The position numbers were made by a program, and so were the translations under genes. A DNA stretch of 7,417 bases from an uncultured Bacteroidales bacterium (GTDB lineage Bacteria > Bacteroidota > Bacteroidia > Bacteroidales > Paludibacteraceae), in the NCBI GenBank assembly GCA_937901025.1, contig CALCGR010000067.1, positions 1 to 7,417 on the forward strand, in the 5' to 3' direction. Numbering within the stretch: position 1 is the first letter of the stretch; every line of letters begins with the position of its first letter. Of the stretch, positions 1 through 6,646 are shown piece after piece. Under the pieces are notes generated by a model that ran no database searches, was not told the DNA's origin, and worked only from the letters and a program-made list of their open reading frames with translations.

Positions 1-1752
1 AATATCGGCAAGTCGATTGCTATCGTTTTGGATAACTACGTATATAGTTTCCCGACGGTACAAAACGAGATTGCCGGCGGTAATAGCCAAATCACCGGTA
101 ACTTCACCGTAGAAGAGGCAAAGGACTTAGCCAACACGTTGAAGTCCGGTAAGATGCCTGCTCCGGCTCGTATCATCCAAGAGGATGTGGTTGGTCCTTC
201 GCTGGGTCAAGAGGCTATCCACGCCGGTTTGATCAGTTTTGTGATTGGTTTCATCCTGATTCTTATCTACATGATTCTGTACTACGGAATCATCCCTGGT
301 CTGATTGCGGACGCTGCGTTGCTTTGCAATATCTTCCTGTTGGTTGGTATCTTAGCTTCGTTCTCAGCCGTTCTGACCCTGCCGGGTATTGCCGGTATCG
401 TTTTGACGATGGGTATGGCGGTGGATGCTAACGTGCTTATCTTCGAGCGTATCCGCGAGGAACTCAAAGCCGGTAAGCAGATGCGTAAGGCTATTGAAGA
501 CGGTTTCCATGGAGCTATCTCCGCTATTTGGGACGCCAACGTTACGAGTTTCTTGACGGGTGCTATCTTGGCTATCTTCGGTACGGGCCCCATCAAAGGT
601 TTCGCCGTAACCTATATGATTGGTATCATCTCGTCGTTCGCAACGGCCGTGTTCTTGACTCGTCTATGGTTAGAGTCTTATGCTAAGCGTGATAACGCGA
701 AGGAGTTGCCTTTCACCACGCCGATCATGAAGAACTTCTTACAGAATGTGAAGGTTGATTGGATTGGCAAACGTCGCCTATGGTATATCATTGCAGGTGT
801 ATTCTGCATTGTAGGTGTTCTTGGTTTGGAGCCTCATATATTCGGTAAACTGAACCTTGGTATCGACTTCTCCGGTGGTCGCAACTACGTGGTACGTTTT
901 GCTCAACCTGTGAACACGGAGACTGTTGAAAGCACGGTAACGGATGCTTTTGCCGCACAGAATCCCGAAGGTGAGAACCTGACCGTTCGTGTCATCACCA
1001 TCGGTAACGATAACCAAGTACGTATCTCTACGAACTTCAAGATCAACGATAATGACGAGAATGTTGACGACGAGATCGAAGCCCTGCTGTACGAAGGCTG
1101 CAAGCCTTACTTGGCAGAGAATATCACGCTTGACGAGTTCAAGTCCACGGAGATCAATCCGGAGGTAGGTATCATGCAGAGCCAAAAGGTAGGTCCTGCT
1201 ATCGCAGACGACATCACCACCGCAGCCTTCATCGCTGTTGTTTGCGCGCTGATCGGTATCTTCCTGTATATCTTGCTGCGCTTCCGCAACCTGGCTTACT
1301 CCGTAGGTTCGATTGTGGCGTTGGCACACGATACCATCCTGGTTTTGGGTTGCTATGCTATCCTTTGGAAAGTAATGCCCTTCTCTATGGAGATTGACCA
1401 AGCGTTTATCGCCGCTATCCTGACGGTTATCGGTTACTCCATCAACAACACGGTGGTTATCTTCGACCGTCTGCGTGAGTTCATCACGTTGTATCCGAAG
1501 CGCGATAAACAACTGAACATCAACGAGGCTATCAACCGCACGCTCAGCCGTACGTTCTCGACCTCGATGTCCACACTGGTGGTATTGTTGGCTATCTTCT
1601 TCTTCGGAGGAGAGAGCATTCGTGGTTTCGTCTTCGCCCTGCTGATTGGTATGGTTGTAGGTTCGTTCTCGAGTATGTGTATCGCTCCGAGCATCTCCTA
1701 CGCTATCCAAACGGCGCAAGATAGAAAAAAAGGAATTAAACGCGAAGCTTAA
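1..1752 (+). CDS. secDF: SecDF protein-export fusion, 3' part (5' end outside window)
   Basis: Auxiliary part of the Sec translocon: an inner-membrane protein that uses the ion gradient to pull preproteins to the outer side after SecA has pushed them through SecYEG. The reading frame is open from base 1, with typical end-of-P1 SecD sequence (AIVLDNYVYS), so the TTG at 28 is not a real start and the N-terminal part is missing. In order: the end of the first periplasmic domain; SecD membrane segments (about 220-680) with the PGIAGIVLTMGMAVDANV motif; a linker; the SecF first helix (about 775-830); the SecF periplasmic domain opening with GIDFSGG (about 859); then SecF helices (about 1210-1715) with GYSINNTVVIFDRLRE. 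Charged residues matching those needed for proton-driven export in the Thermus protein appear present: Asp at 424-426, Asp at 1330-1332 and Arg in FDRLRE (1468-1476). SecD and SecF join without a stop, as usual in Bacteroidota. The tail is short and basic. No frameshift seen. Confidence 0.97.
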   Translation, partial: NIGKSIAIVLDNYVYSFPTVQNEIAGGNSQITGNFTVEEAKDLANTLKSGKMPAPARIIQEDVVGPSLGQEAIHAGLISFVIGFILILIYMILYYGIIPGLIADAALLCNIFLLVGILASFSAVLTLPGIAGIVLTMGMAVDANVLIFERIREELKAGKQMRKAIEDGFHGAISAIWDANVTSFLTGAILAIFGTGPIKGFAVTYMIGIISSFATAVFLTRLWLESYAKRDNAKELPFTTPIMKNFLQNVKVDWIGKRRLWYIIAGVFCIVGVLGLEPHIFGKLNLGIDFSGGRNYVVRFAQPVNTETVESTVTDAFAAQNPEGENLTVRVITIGNDNQVRISTNFKINDNDENVDDEIEALLYEGCKPYLAENITLDEFKSTEINPEVGIMQSQKVGPAIADDITTAAFIAVVCALIGIFLYILLRFRNLAYSVGSIVALAHDTILVLGCYAILWKVMPFSMEIDQAFIAAILTVIGYSINNTVVIFDRLREFITLYPKRDKQLNINEAINRTLSRTFSTSMSTLVVLLAIFFFGGESIRGFVFALLIGMVVGSFSSMCIAPSISYAIQTAQDRKKGIKREA

Positions 1753-1773
1753 TACACACGCACGTATATATAT

Positions 1774-1807
1774 AAATAAGGAGTCATATACTCGTGACTC
1801 CTTATTT
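1774..1807 (+). terminator. 13-bp perfect inverted repeat between secDF and clpP, probable terminator or attenuator
   Basis: Arms at 1774-1786 (AAATAAGGAGTCA) and 1795-1807 (TGACTCCTTATTT) pair perfectly around an 8-nt loop. The right arm runs into TTTT (1805-1808), the usual shape of an intrinsic terminator, although the T run is short and partly inside the stem. It starts 21 nt after the secDF stop and ends 17 nt before the clpP ATG. There is no room for a promoter after it, so a clpP transcript starting in or before this gap must carry the hairpin in its leader. It could therefore be a partial terminator, an attenuator, or a dyad-symmetric operator. An (AT)n stretch (about 1764-1774) lies just upstream. 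Confidence 0.65.
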
Positions 1808-1824
1808 TAATAGGAAATAGGAAA

Positions 1825-2493
1825 ATGACAAACGACTTTTTAAATTTTGCCAAGGCGCAAGGCTTGAACACCATGCACGTAGAGAAAGTGATGCAAGCCT
1901 CTGCCGATTATATCTCTCCGTCGATCTTAGAGGAGAGACAGTTAAATGTAACCCAGATGGACGTGTTCTCCCGATTGATGATGGACCGTATCATCTTCTT
2001 AGGTACGGAAGTGAATGATTATACCGCCAATGTAATCCAAGCCCAGTTGCTGTACTTGGATTCGGCGGACAGCGACCGCAATATCAGCATTTACCTGAAC
2101 ACCCCCGGTGGTAGCGTTTATGCGGGTTTAGGTATTTACGACACGATGCAGTTCATCAAGAGCAAGGTGGGTACTATCTGCACCGGTATGGCTGCCAGTA
2201 TGGGTGCCATCCTACTCGTAGCCGGCGAAAAAGGCATGCGTGCCGCCTTACCCCATAGCCGCGTGATGATCCATCAACCCATGGGTGGTATCCAGGGACA
2301 AGCCTCGGATATCGAGATCACCGCGAAAGAGATTCTGAAGTTAAAGGACGAGTTATATCAGATCATTGCCGACCATTCCGGTCAGACCTTAGAGCGTATC
2401 CGCCAGGACGCCGACCGCGACTTCTGGATGAGTTCCAAGGAGGCATTGGCCTATGGTATGATTGACTCTATCTACACCAAGAAAGGCGAATAA
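1825..2493 (+). CDS. clpP: ATP-dependent Clp protease proteolytic subunit ClpP
   Basis: Serine peptidase of family S14. It forms a double-heptamer barrel in the cytoplasm and degrades proteins fed to it by ClpX or another Clp ATPase. The 222-residue protein carries the full catalytic triad: Ser125 in GMAASMGA, His150 in MIHQPMGG and Asp199 in DADRDFW. The oxyanion-side glycine motif NTPGGSV (92-98) is also present. It is slightly longer than E. coli ClpP (207) because of about 20 extra N-terminal residues. The ATG at 1825 is the first in frame after the hairpin and is preceded by A-rich sequence with two weak GGA runs, as often seen in Bacteroidota. The stop lies one nucleotide before the clpX ATG, which fits co-transcription and matched supply of the two subunits. 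Nothing suggests an inactive paralogue. Confidence 0.98.
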   Translation: MTNDFLNFAKAQGLNTMHVEKVMQASADYISPSILEERQLNVTQMDVFSRLMMDRIIFLGTEVNDYTANVIQAQLLYLDSADSDRNISIYLNTPGGSVYAGLGIYDTMQFIKSKVGTICTGMAASMGAILLVAGEKGMRAALPHSRVMIHQPMGGIQGQASDIEITAKEILKLKDELYQIIADHSGQTLERIRQDADRDFWMSSKEALAYGMIDSIYTKKGE

Positions 2494-2494
2494 G

Positions 2495-3721
2495 ATGGCA
2501 CGTAAAGAACAGAAATGTGCTTTTTGCGGACGCGACTTAGGCAGTCGGATGTTCGGCGGTCTGGAGGACGGCAGTTTCATCTGTTTTGACTGCGTCAATA
2601 ATGGCTATAAACAACTCCAAACCATCTTGGCTCGAGAGGCTAAGGCGGGCGATAAACTCAACCTCGAGGACCTGCCTAAACCGCAGGCCATCAAGGCGTA
2701 CTTGGACCAATATGTCATCGGACAGGAGGAAGCCAAACGGTTCCTCTCCGTCGCGGTTTATAACCATTACAAACGTCTGCTGCAACCCAAAGACGAGGAC
2801 GGGGTCGAGATAGAAAAGAGTAATATCATCATGGTGGGTTCGACCGGTACCGGTAAGACCCTGCTCGCCCGTACGATTGCCAAGATGCTTAAAGTTCCTT
2901 TCGCCATCGTAGACGCAACCGTCTTGACCGAGGCCGGATACGTAGGCGAGGATGTGGAATCGCTGCTCGTGAGACTGCTGCAAGAGGCGAATTACGACGT
3001 CGCCAAGGCCGAACAAGGTATCGTCTTTATCGACGAGATCGATAAGATTGCCCGTAAGTCTGATAACCCCTCCATCACCCGCGATGTGTCGGGCGAAGGA
3101 GTGCAACAAGGTCTGCTCAAACTGCTCGAAGGGGCTGTCGTAAACGTACCCCCCGAAGGCGGACGCAAACACCCCGAACAGGAGTTTATCCATGTCAATA
3201 CGCAACATATCCTCTTTATCTGCGGCGGAGCGTTTGACGGGATAGAGAAGAAGATCGCCCAACGTATGAACACCCAAGTGGTCGGGTTTGAGGCCAGCAA
3301 GCAAACGGAACATATCGATAAGAATAACCTGCTGCAATACATTGCCCCGCAGGACCTCAAATCGTTTGGTCTGATTCCGGAGATCATCGGTCGACTACCA
3401 ATCTTGACCTACCTGCATCCGCTGGATAGAGACGCACTGCGCCGCATTCTTATTGAACCCAAGAACGCCCTCACCAAACAGTACCAGAAACTGATGGCGA
3501 TGGACGGCGTTGCCCTCAGTTTTGAGGATGAGGCACTGGATTATATTGTGGATAAGGCCATCGAGTATAAGGTGGGTGCCCGCGGACTAAGGAACCTCGT
3601 AGAGACAATCATGATTGATATCATGTACAATATCCCCGCTTCGCCCTTCGTCATCACGAAAGCCTATGCGCAAGAGCGTATCGAGAAAGCCAGTAAGTTG
3701 AAATTGCAAAACGCTATTTGA
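2495..3721 (+). CDS. clpX: ATP-dependent Clp protease ATP-binding subunit ClpX
   Basis: Hexameric AAA+ unfoldase that recognises tagged substrates, unfolds them and threads them into ClpP. The 408-residue protein has the N-terminal zinc-binding domain (Cys8, Cys11, Cys30, Cys33), Walker A GSTGTGKT (115-122), Walker B IVFIDEID (176-183), the GYVG pore loop (148-151), the RKH pore loop (224-226) and sensor 2 GARGLR (361-366). The ClpP-docking loop reads VGF (263-265) where E. coli has IGF, a conservative change. I chose ATG 2495 because it gives the standard start MARKEQKCAFCG; the frame stays open upstream to a TTG at 2462, but that would overlap clpP and add a non-conserved leader. It begins 1 nt after the clpP stop and ends 1 nt before ychF, so the three are probably translated from one message. 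C-terminal tail somewhat shorter than E. coli (424 residues). Confidence 0.98.
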   Translation: MARKEQKCAFCGRDLGSRMFGGLEDGSFICFDCVNNGYKQLQTILAREAKAGDKLNLEDLPKPQAIKAYLDQYVIGQEEAKRFLSVAVYNHYKRLLQPKDEDGVEIEKSNIIMVGSTGTGKTLLARTIAKMLKVPFAIVDATVLTEAGYVGEDVESLLVRLLQEANYDVAKAEQGIVFIDEIDKIARKSDNPSITRDVSGEGVQQGLLKLLEGAVVNVPPEGGRKHPEQEFIHVNTQHILFICGGAFDGIEKKIAQRMNTQVVGFEASKQTEHIDKNNLLQYIAPQDLKSFGLIPEIIGRLPILTYLHPLDRDALRRILIEPKNALTKQYQKLMAMDGVALSFEDEALDYIVDKAIEYKVGARGLRNLVETIMIDIMYNIPASPFVITKAYAQERIEKASKLKLQNAI

Positions 3722-3722
3722 T

Positions 3723-4829
3723 ATGTCATTAAAATGCGGAATAGTAGGTCTGCCGAATGTAGGCAAATCGACCTTATTTAATTGTTTAAGTAATTCGAAA
3801 GCCCAGTCGGCTAACTTCCCTTTTTGTACGATCGAACCGAACGTGGGTGTGATTACCGTTCCCGATGAGAGGCTCATCAAACTGGGCGAACTCTGTAAAC
3901 CCGAACGGGGCGTTATCCCCACCACGGTGGAGATCGTTGATATCGCCGGTCTGGTCAAGGGAGCCAGTAAGGGCGAAGGATTGGGTAACCAGTTCCTGGC
4001 AAATATCCGCGAGACGGATGCTATTATCCACGTACTGCGTTGCTTTGATGACGAGAACGTGGTGCATGTAGATGGCTCTGTGGACCCTGTGCGCGACAAA
4101 GAAGTGATTGATACCGAACTCCAACTCAAAGACTTGGAGACCGTGGAGTCGCGCATCCAAAAGATAGAGAAACAGGCGCGCGTCGGAGGCGATAAGCAAG
4201 CTAAACTCGCCCTAGATGTACTGCAGAAATACCACGCGGCATTGAGCGAGGGCAAGGCGGCCCGCACCGTGGAACTGGAATCGAAAGAGGAGCAAGCGGT
4301 AGCCAAAGAGATGTTCCTGCTTACCAACAAACCCGTGATGTATGTCTGCAACGTGGACGAGGCATCCGCCGTAAACGGAAATAAGTACGTAGAGCAAGTC
4401 AAACAGGCCATTGCGGGCGAAAACGCCCAAGTGCTTGTGTTAGCGGCCAAGATCGAGAGCGAGATTGCCGAACTCGAGACCTACGAGGAGCGACAAATGT
4501 TCCTCGAAGAGATTGGACTGAAGGAGAGTGGCGTCAACCGCCTCATCAAGTCCGCTTACGCGTTGCTTAACCTGCGCACGTTCCTCACCGCCGGAAGCGA
4601 CGAGGTTCGCGCCTGGACGTTTAAGGCGGGCAGCAAGGCTCCCCAATGCGCGGGGGTTATCCATACGGATTTTGAGAAAGGGTTTATCCGTGCCGAGGTC
4701 ATCAAATACGAAGACTATATCGCCCTCGGCGGCGAAGCCGCTTGCCGCGCTGCCGGTAAGTTAGGGATTGAAGGAAAAGACTATCTGGTACAAGATGGTG
4801 ACATCATGCATTTCTTGTTTAATGTTTGA
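3723..4829 (+). CDS. ychF: Redox/stress-linked ribosome-binding ATPase YchF (OLA1 family)
   Basis: Universally conserved Obg-family P-loop protein that prefers ATP over GTP, associates with ribosomes and is linked to stress responses. The 368 residues match the family's usual length (363 in E. coli). Visible motifs: P-loop GLPNVGKS (9-16), G3 DIAG (73-76), and the altered G4 motif NVDE (210-213) in place of NKxD, the change that explains ATP preference in this family. A charged, probably coiled-coil insertion spans about 126-200, and a C-terminal TGS domain covers about 284-367, ending YLVQDGDIMHFLFNV. The start at 3723, one nucleotide after the clpX stop, gives the standard MSLKCGIVGLPNVGKST. 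The last codons overlap the first 8 nt of the exchanger gene. Placement behind clpPX suggests shared expression with protein quality control; that link is inference. Confidence 0.98.
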   Translation: MSLKCGIVGLPNVGKSTLFNCLSNSKAQSANFPFCTIEPNVGVITVPDERLIKLGELCKPERGVIPTTVEIVDIAGLVKGASKGEGLGNQFLANIRETDAIIHVLRCFDDENVVHVDGSVDPVRDKEVIDTELQLKDLETVESRIQKIEKQARVGGDKQAKLALDVLQKYHAALSEGKAARTVELESKEEQAVAKEMFLLTNKPVMYVCNVDEASAVNGNKYVEQVKQAIAGENAQVLVLAAKIESEIAELETYEERQMFLEEIGLKESGVNRLIKSAYALLNLRTFLTAGSDEVRAWTFKAGSKAPQCAGVIHTDFEKGFIRAEVIKYEDYIALGGEAACRAAGKLGIEGKDYLVQDGDIMHFLFNV

Positions 4830-5853
4830 TTCTTTTTTTGACATAGCATTAGGACATACGTGGTCACTGATTGCGATTTTGTTAGTCGGTTTTGTACTCT
4901 TGGTTAAGGGTGCCGACTGGCTGGTGGATGGCGCCAGCGGGATGGCAAAGCGGTATCATGTAAGTGATTTAGTGATTGGTTTGACCATCGTTGCTCTTGG
5001 CACCAGTATGCCGGAATTTGTGGTGAACATGATTTCCGTTGGTCAAGGCAGTACCGACTTGGCGATTACGAATATCTTGGGCAGCAACACGATTAACGTG
5101 TTTGTCATCTTAGGTTGTGCGGCACTCATCTATCCTATCACCAGTCAACAGAGTTGCCGCCGCTTCGATATGCCGTGGAATATCTTGGCGGGTTTCCTCG
5201 TGCTTTTCTTTGCCACCTACACTCGCCCCATGCATGTCAACTGGGGTTCGTTTGGTTCGTTCTCAACCATCGGTGGTTTCATCTCCGGCATCGGGGGTGT
5301 GGTCTTGCTTATCGGGTTCGCGATTTTTATGGGACATTCCTTTAAGACCGCCAAGCTCAATGAACGTCCCTCAAAAAATTCTACTTCGTCTGAAGGAACA
5401 TTGACCATTCGACGCGCTATTGCGCTGATGTTAGGTGGGCTGATCGGACTAATCGTTGGTGGAGAGTTTATTGTGCGGTCAGCGACTAAGATTGCGGTTG
5501 ATGCCGGCGTCAGTGAGGCGGTAATCGGGTTGACGGTAGTGGCATTAGGAACAAGCCTGCCCGAACTGGCAACTTCCTGTATTGCCGCCGCCAAGAAGAA
5601 TGTGGATATCGCTTTGGGTAATGTCGTGGGTAGCAATATCTTCAATGTGTTCTTTATTTTAGGAACAAGTGCGGTTGTCAAACCGCTGCCCGCCTACGAG
5701 GGGTTATGGATTGATGCGTTGATGGTGGTTTTAGGTTCTATCCTTATCTGGGCGATGGTAGCCGGTAAGAACCATCGCATTGAGCGCTGGCACGGAGCGG
5801 TGTTGCTGCTTATCTATGCCGCCTACCTAACCTATCGTCTTATCTATGTTTAA
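4822..5853 (+). CDS. Calcium/sodium antiporter, K+-dependent Na+/Ca2+ exchanger-like (YrbG family)
   Basis: Inner-membrane cation antiporter of the CaCA superfamily, expected to expel Ca2+ in exchange for Na+ or H+. The 343-residue protein shows the family's internal duplication. Alpha-1 repeat: GLTIVALGTSMPE (53-65) and GSNTINVFVILG (87-98). Alpha-2 repeat: GLTVVALGTSLPE (236-248) and GSNIFNVFFILG (270-281). Both acidic ion-site residues, Glu65 and Glu248, are present. About ten hydrophobic segments, with a hydrophilic cytoplasmic-type loop around 174-197 between the halves. ATG 4822 was chosen because it is the first ATG in frame, leaves a complete first helix, and gives an 8-nt overlap with ychF (ATGTTTGA); the open frame back to a TTG at 4768 lies inside ychF and looks non-native. 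The substrate cannot be fixed from sequence alone: the specificity call is by family. Its operon partners do not indicate a special role. Confidence 0.93.
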   Translation: MFDSFFDIALGHTWSLIAILLVGFVLLVKGADWLVDGASGMAKRYHVSDLVIGLTIVALGTSMPEFVVNMISVGQGSTDLAITNILGSNTINVFVILGCAALIYPITSQQSCRRFDMPWNILAGFLVLFFATYTRPMHVNWGSFGSFSTIGGFISGIGGVVLLIGFAIFMGHSFKTAKLNERPSKNSTSSEGTLTIRRAIALMLGGLIGLIVGGEFIVRSATKIAVDAGVSEAVIGLTVVALGTSLPELATSCIAAAKKNVDIALGNVVGSNIFNVFFILGTSAVVKPLPAYEGLWIDALMVVLGSILIWAMVAGKNHRIERWHGAVLLLIYAAYLTYRLIYV

Positions 5854-6646
5854 TATCTCCATCGTCTTATATAACCCCCGGTGGGACGAGGTCCAATCGT
5901 TGGTGGCGGAACTGATTAAGGCCCCGTCGCTGAGAAAACTGTACCTCGTGGATAACTCGCCGGCGGAAACGAAGTACGAAAAGTCGTCTCCGAAGGTTCG
6001 GTATATTTGGAACAAGGGCAAGAACCTTGGTTACGGGGCGGCACACAACATCGCTATTCGGGAGAGTATTTGGTACCAAACGCCCTTCCATCTGGTGATG
6101 AATGCGGATATTTTTGTGCACCACGAGGACTTGGAGCGGCTGCTCCGGTTTATGGAGGAGAACGAGGAGGTGGGACAAGTCATGCCTCACGTCGTTTATC
6201 CCGATGGGCAGACGCAATACTTATGCAAACTACTCCCCACCCCGCTCGACGTATTTGGGCGCAGATTCCTGCCCGCCTCATGGATGAAAAAACGCAATGA
6301 GCGGTACGAGTTGCGGCATTTAGGACAGGATCGGATATTGAATGTGCCGTACTTGAGCGGCTGTTTTATGTTTTTGAGAACAGAGGCAGTGCTGAAGGCG
6401 CGCCTCTTTGATGAGCGTTATTTCATGTATCCGGAGGATATAGACTTGACGCGCACTATTCATCGCGATTATCTCACGTTATATATTCCCGATATAACGA
6501 TTATTCACAACCACGAGCAAGGGTCATACAAAAATCCCCACTTACTGAAAGTGCACATCGTTAACATGTGTCGCTATTTCAATAAATGGGGATGGGTGTT
6601 TGATCAAGAGCGGAGGCTCTTCAATCGCCTTACGCTTCAGCAGTAG
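5846..6646 (+). CDS. Family 2 glycosyltransferase, probable cell-surface polysaccharide enzyme
   Basis: GT-A fold transferase, expected to move a sugar from a nucleotide-activated donor to a growing surface glycan at the cytoplasmic face of the membrane. In the 266 residues: N-terminal strand MFNISIVLYNP, LVDNSP (34-39), NLGYGAAHN (60-68), a DxD-type metal/nucleotide site as NAD (86-88), the acceptor-side SGCFMF (171-176), YPEDIDL (195-201) with the probable catalytic acidic pair Glu197-Asp198, and HNHEQGSYK (221-229). This pattern resembles rhamnosyltransferase-like GT2 enzymes (WbbL type), but donor and acceptor cannot be assigned. No membrane segment, so it is soluble or peripheral. The start overlaps the exchanger stop by 8 nt (ATGTTTAA). 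The 3' end overlaps rpsP on the other strand by 17 bp. It is a lone glycosyltransferase: no other polysaccharide genes are visible in the window. Confidence 0.92.
   Translation: MFNISIVLYNPRWDEVQSLVAELIKAPSLRKLYLVDNSPAETKYEKSSPKVRYIWNKGKNLGYGAAHNIAIRESIWYQTPFHLVMNADIFVHHEDLERLLRFMEENEEVGQVMPHVVYPDGQTQYLCKLLPTPLDVFGRRFLPASWMKKRNERYELRHLGQDRILNVPYLSGCFMFLRTEAVLKARLFDERYFMYPEDIDLTRTIHRDYLTLYIPDITIIHNHEQGSYKNPHLLKVHIVNMCRYFNKWGWVFDQERRLFNRLTLQQ
6606..6621. other. Small hairpin at the convergent gene ends, possible weak terminator for rpsP
   Basis: AAGAGC (6606-6611) and GCTCTT (6616-6621) form a perfect 6-bp stem with a GGAG tetraloop. It lies 9 nt past the rpsP stop on the - strand, inside the last codons of the glycosyltransferase gene. 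No U-rich run follows on the - strand, so a classical terminator is doubtful. It is the only stem I could find near where rpsP transcription should end; chance is a real alternative. Confidence 0.2.

Noticed and set aside
1658..1665. TAGGTTCG near the end of secDF as a -7 box for clpP
   Set aside because: It departs from TAnnTTTG and has no TTTG at the right distance upstream.
778..1719. 313-residue open frame on the - strand opposite secDF
   Set aside because: It lies wholly inside a clear secDF reading frame, the protein is low-complexity in Asp/Gln/Arg/Val with no recognisable motif, and there is no promoter or start context. It is a by-product of codon use on the other strand.
2462..2494. 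Upstream TTG start for clpX
   Set aside because: It would overlap clpP and add eleven non-conserved residues before the standard MARKEQKCAFCG start.
2537..3337. 266-residue open frame on the - strand opposite clpX
   Set aside because: Fully covered by clpX, whose motifs are all intact. No family features in the antisense translation.
3587..4450. 287-residue Ser/Thr-rich open frame on the - strand opposite clpX and ychF
   Set aside because: The Ser/Thr richness reflects the reverse complement of Glu/Lys/Asp-rich coding sequence; it spans a gene boundary on the real strand and has no motif.
4833..4839. Run of seven T near the start of the exchanger gene as a phase-variation tract
   Set aside because: Seven bases is short for slippage-based switching, and it simply encodes Ser-Phe-Phe in an intact frame.
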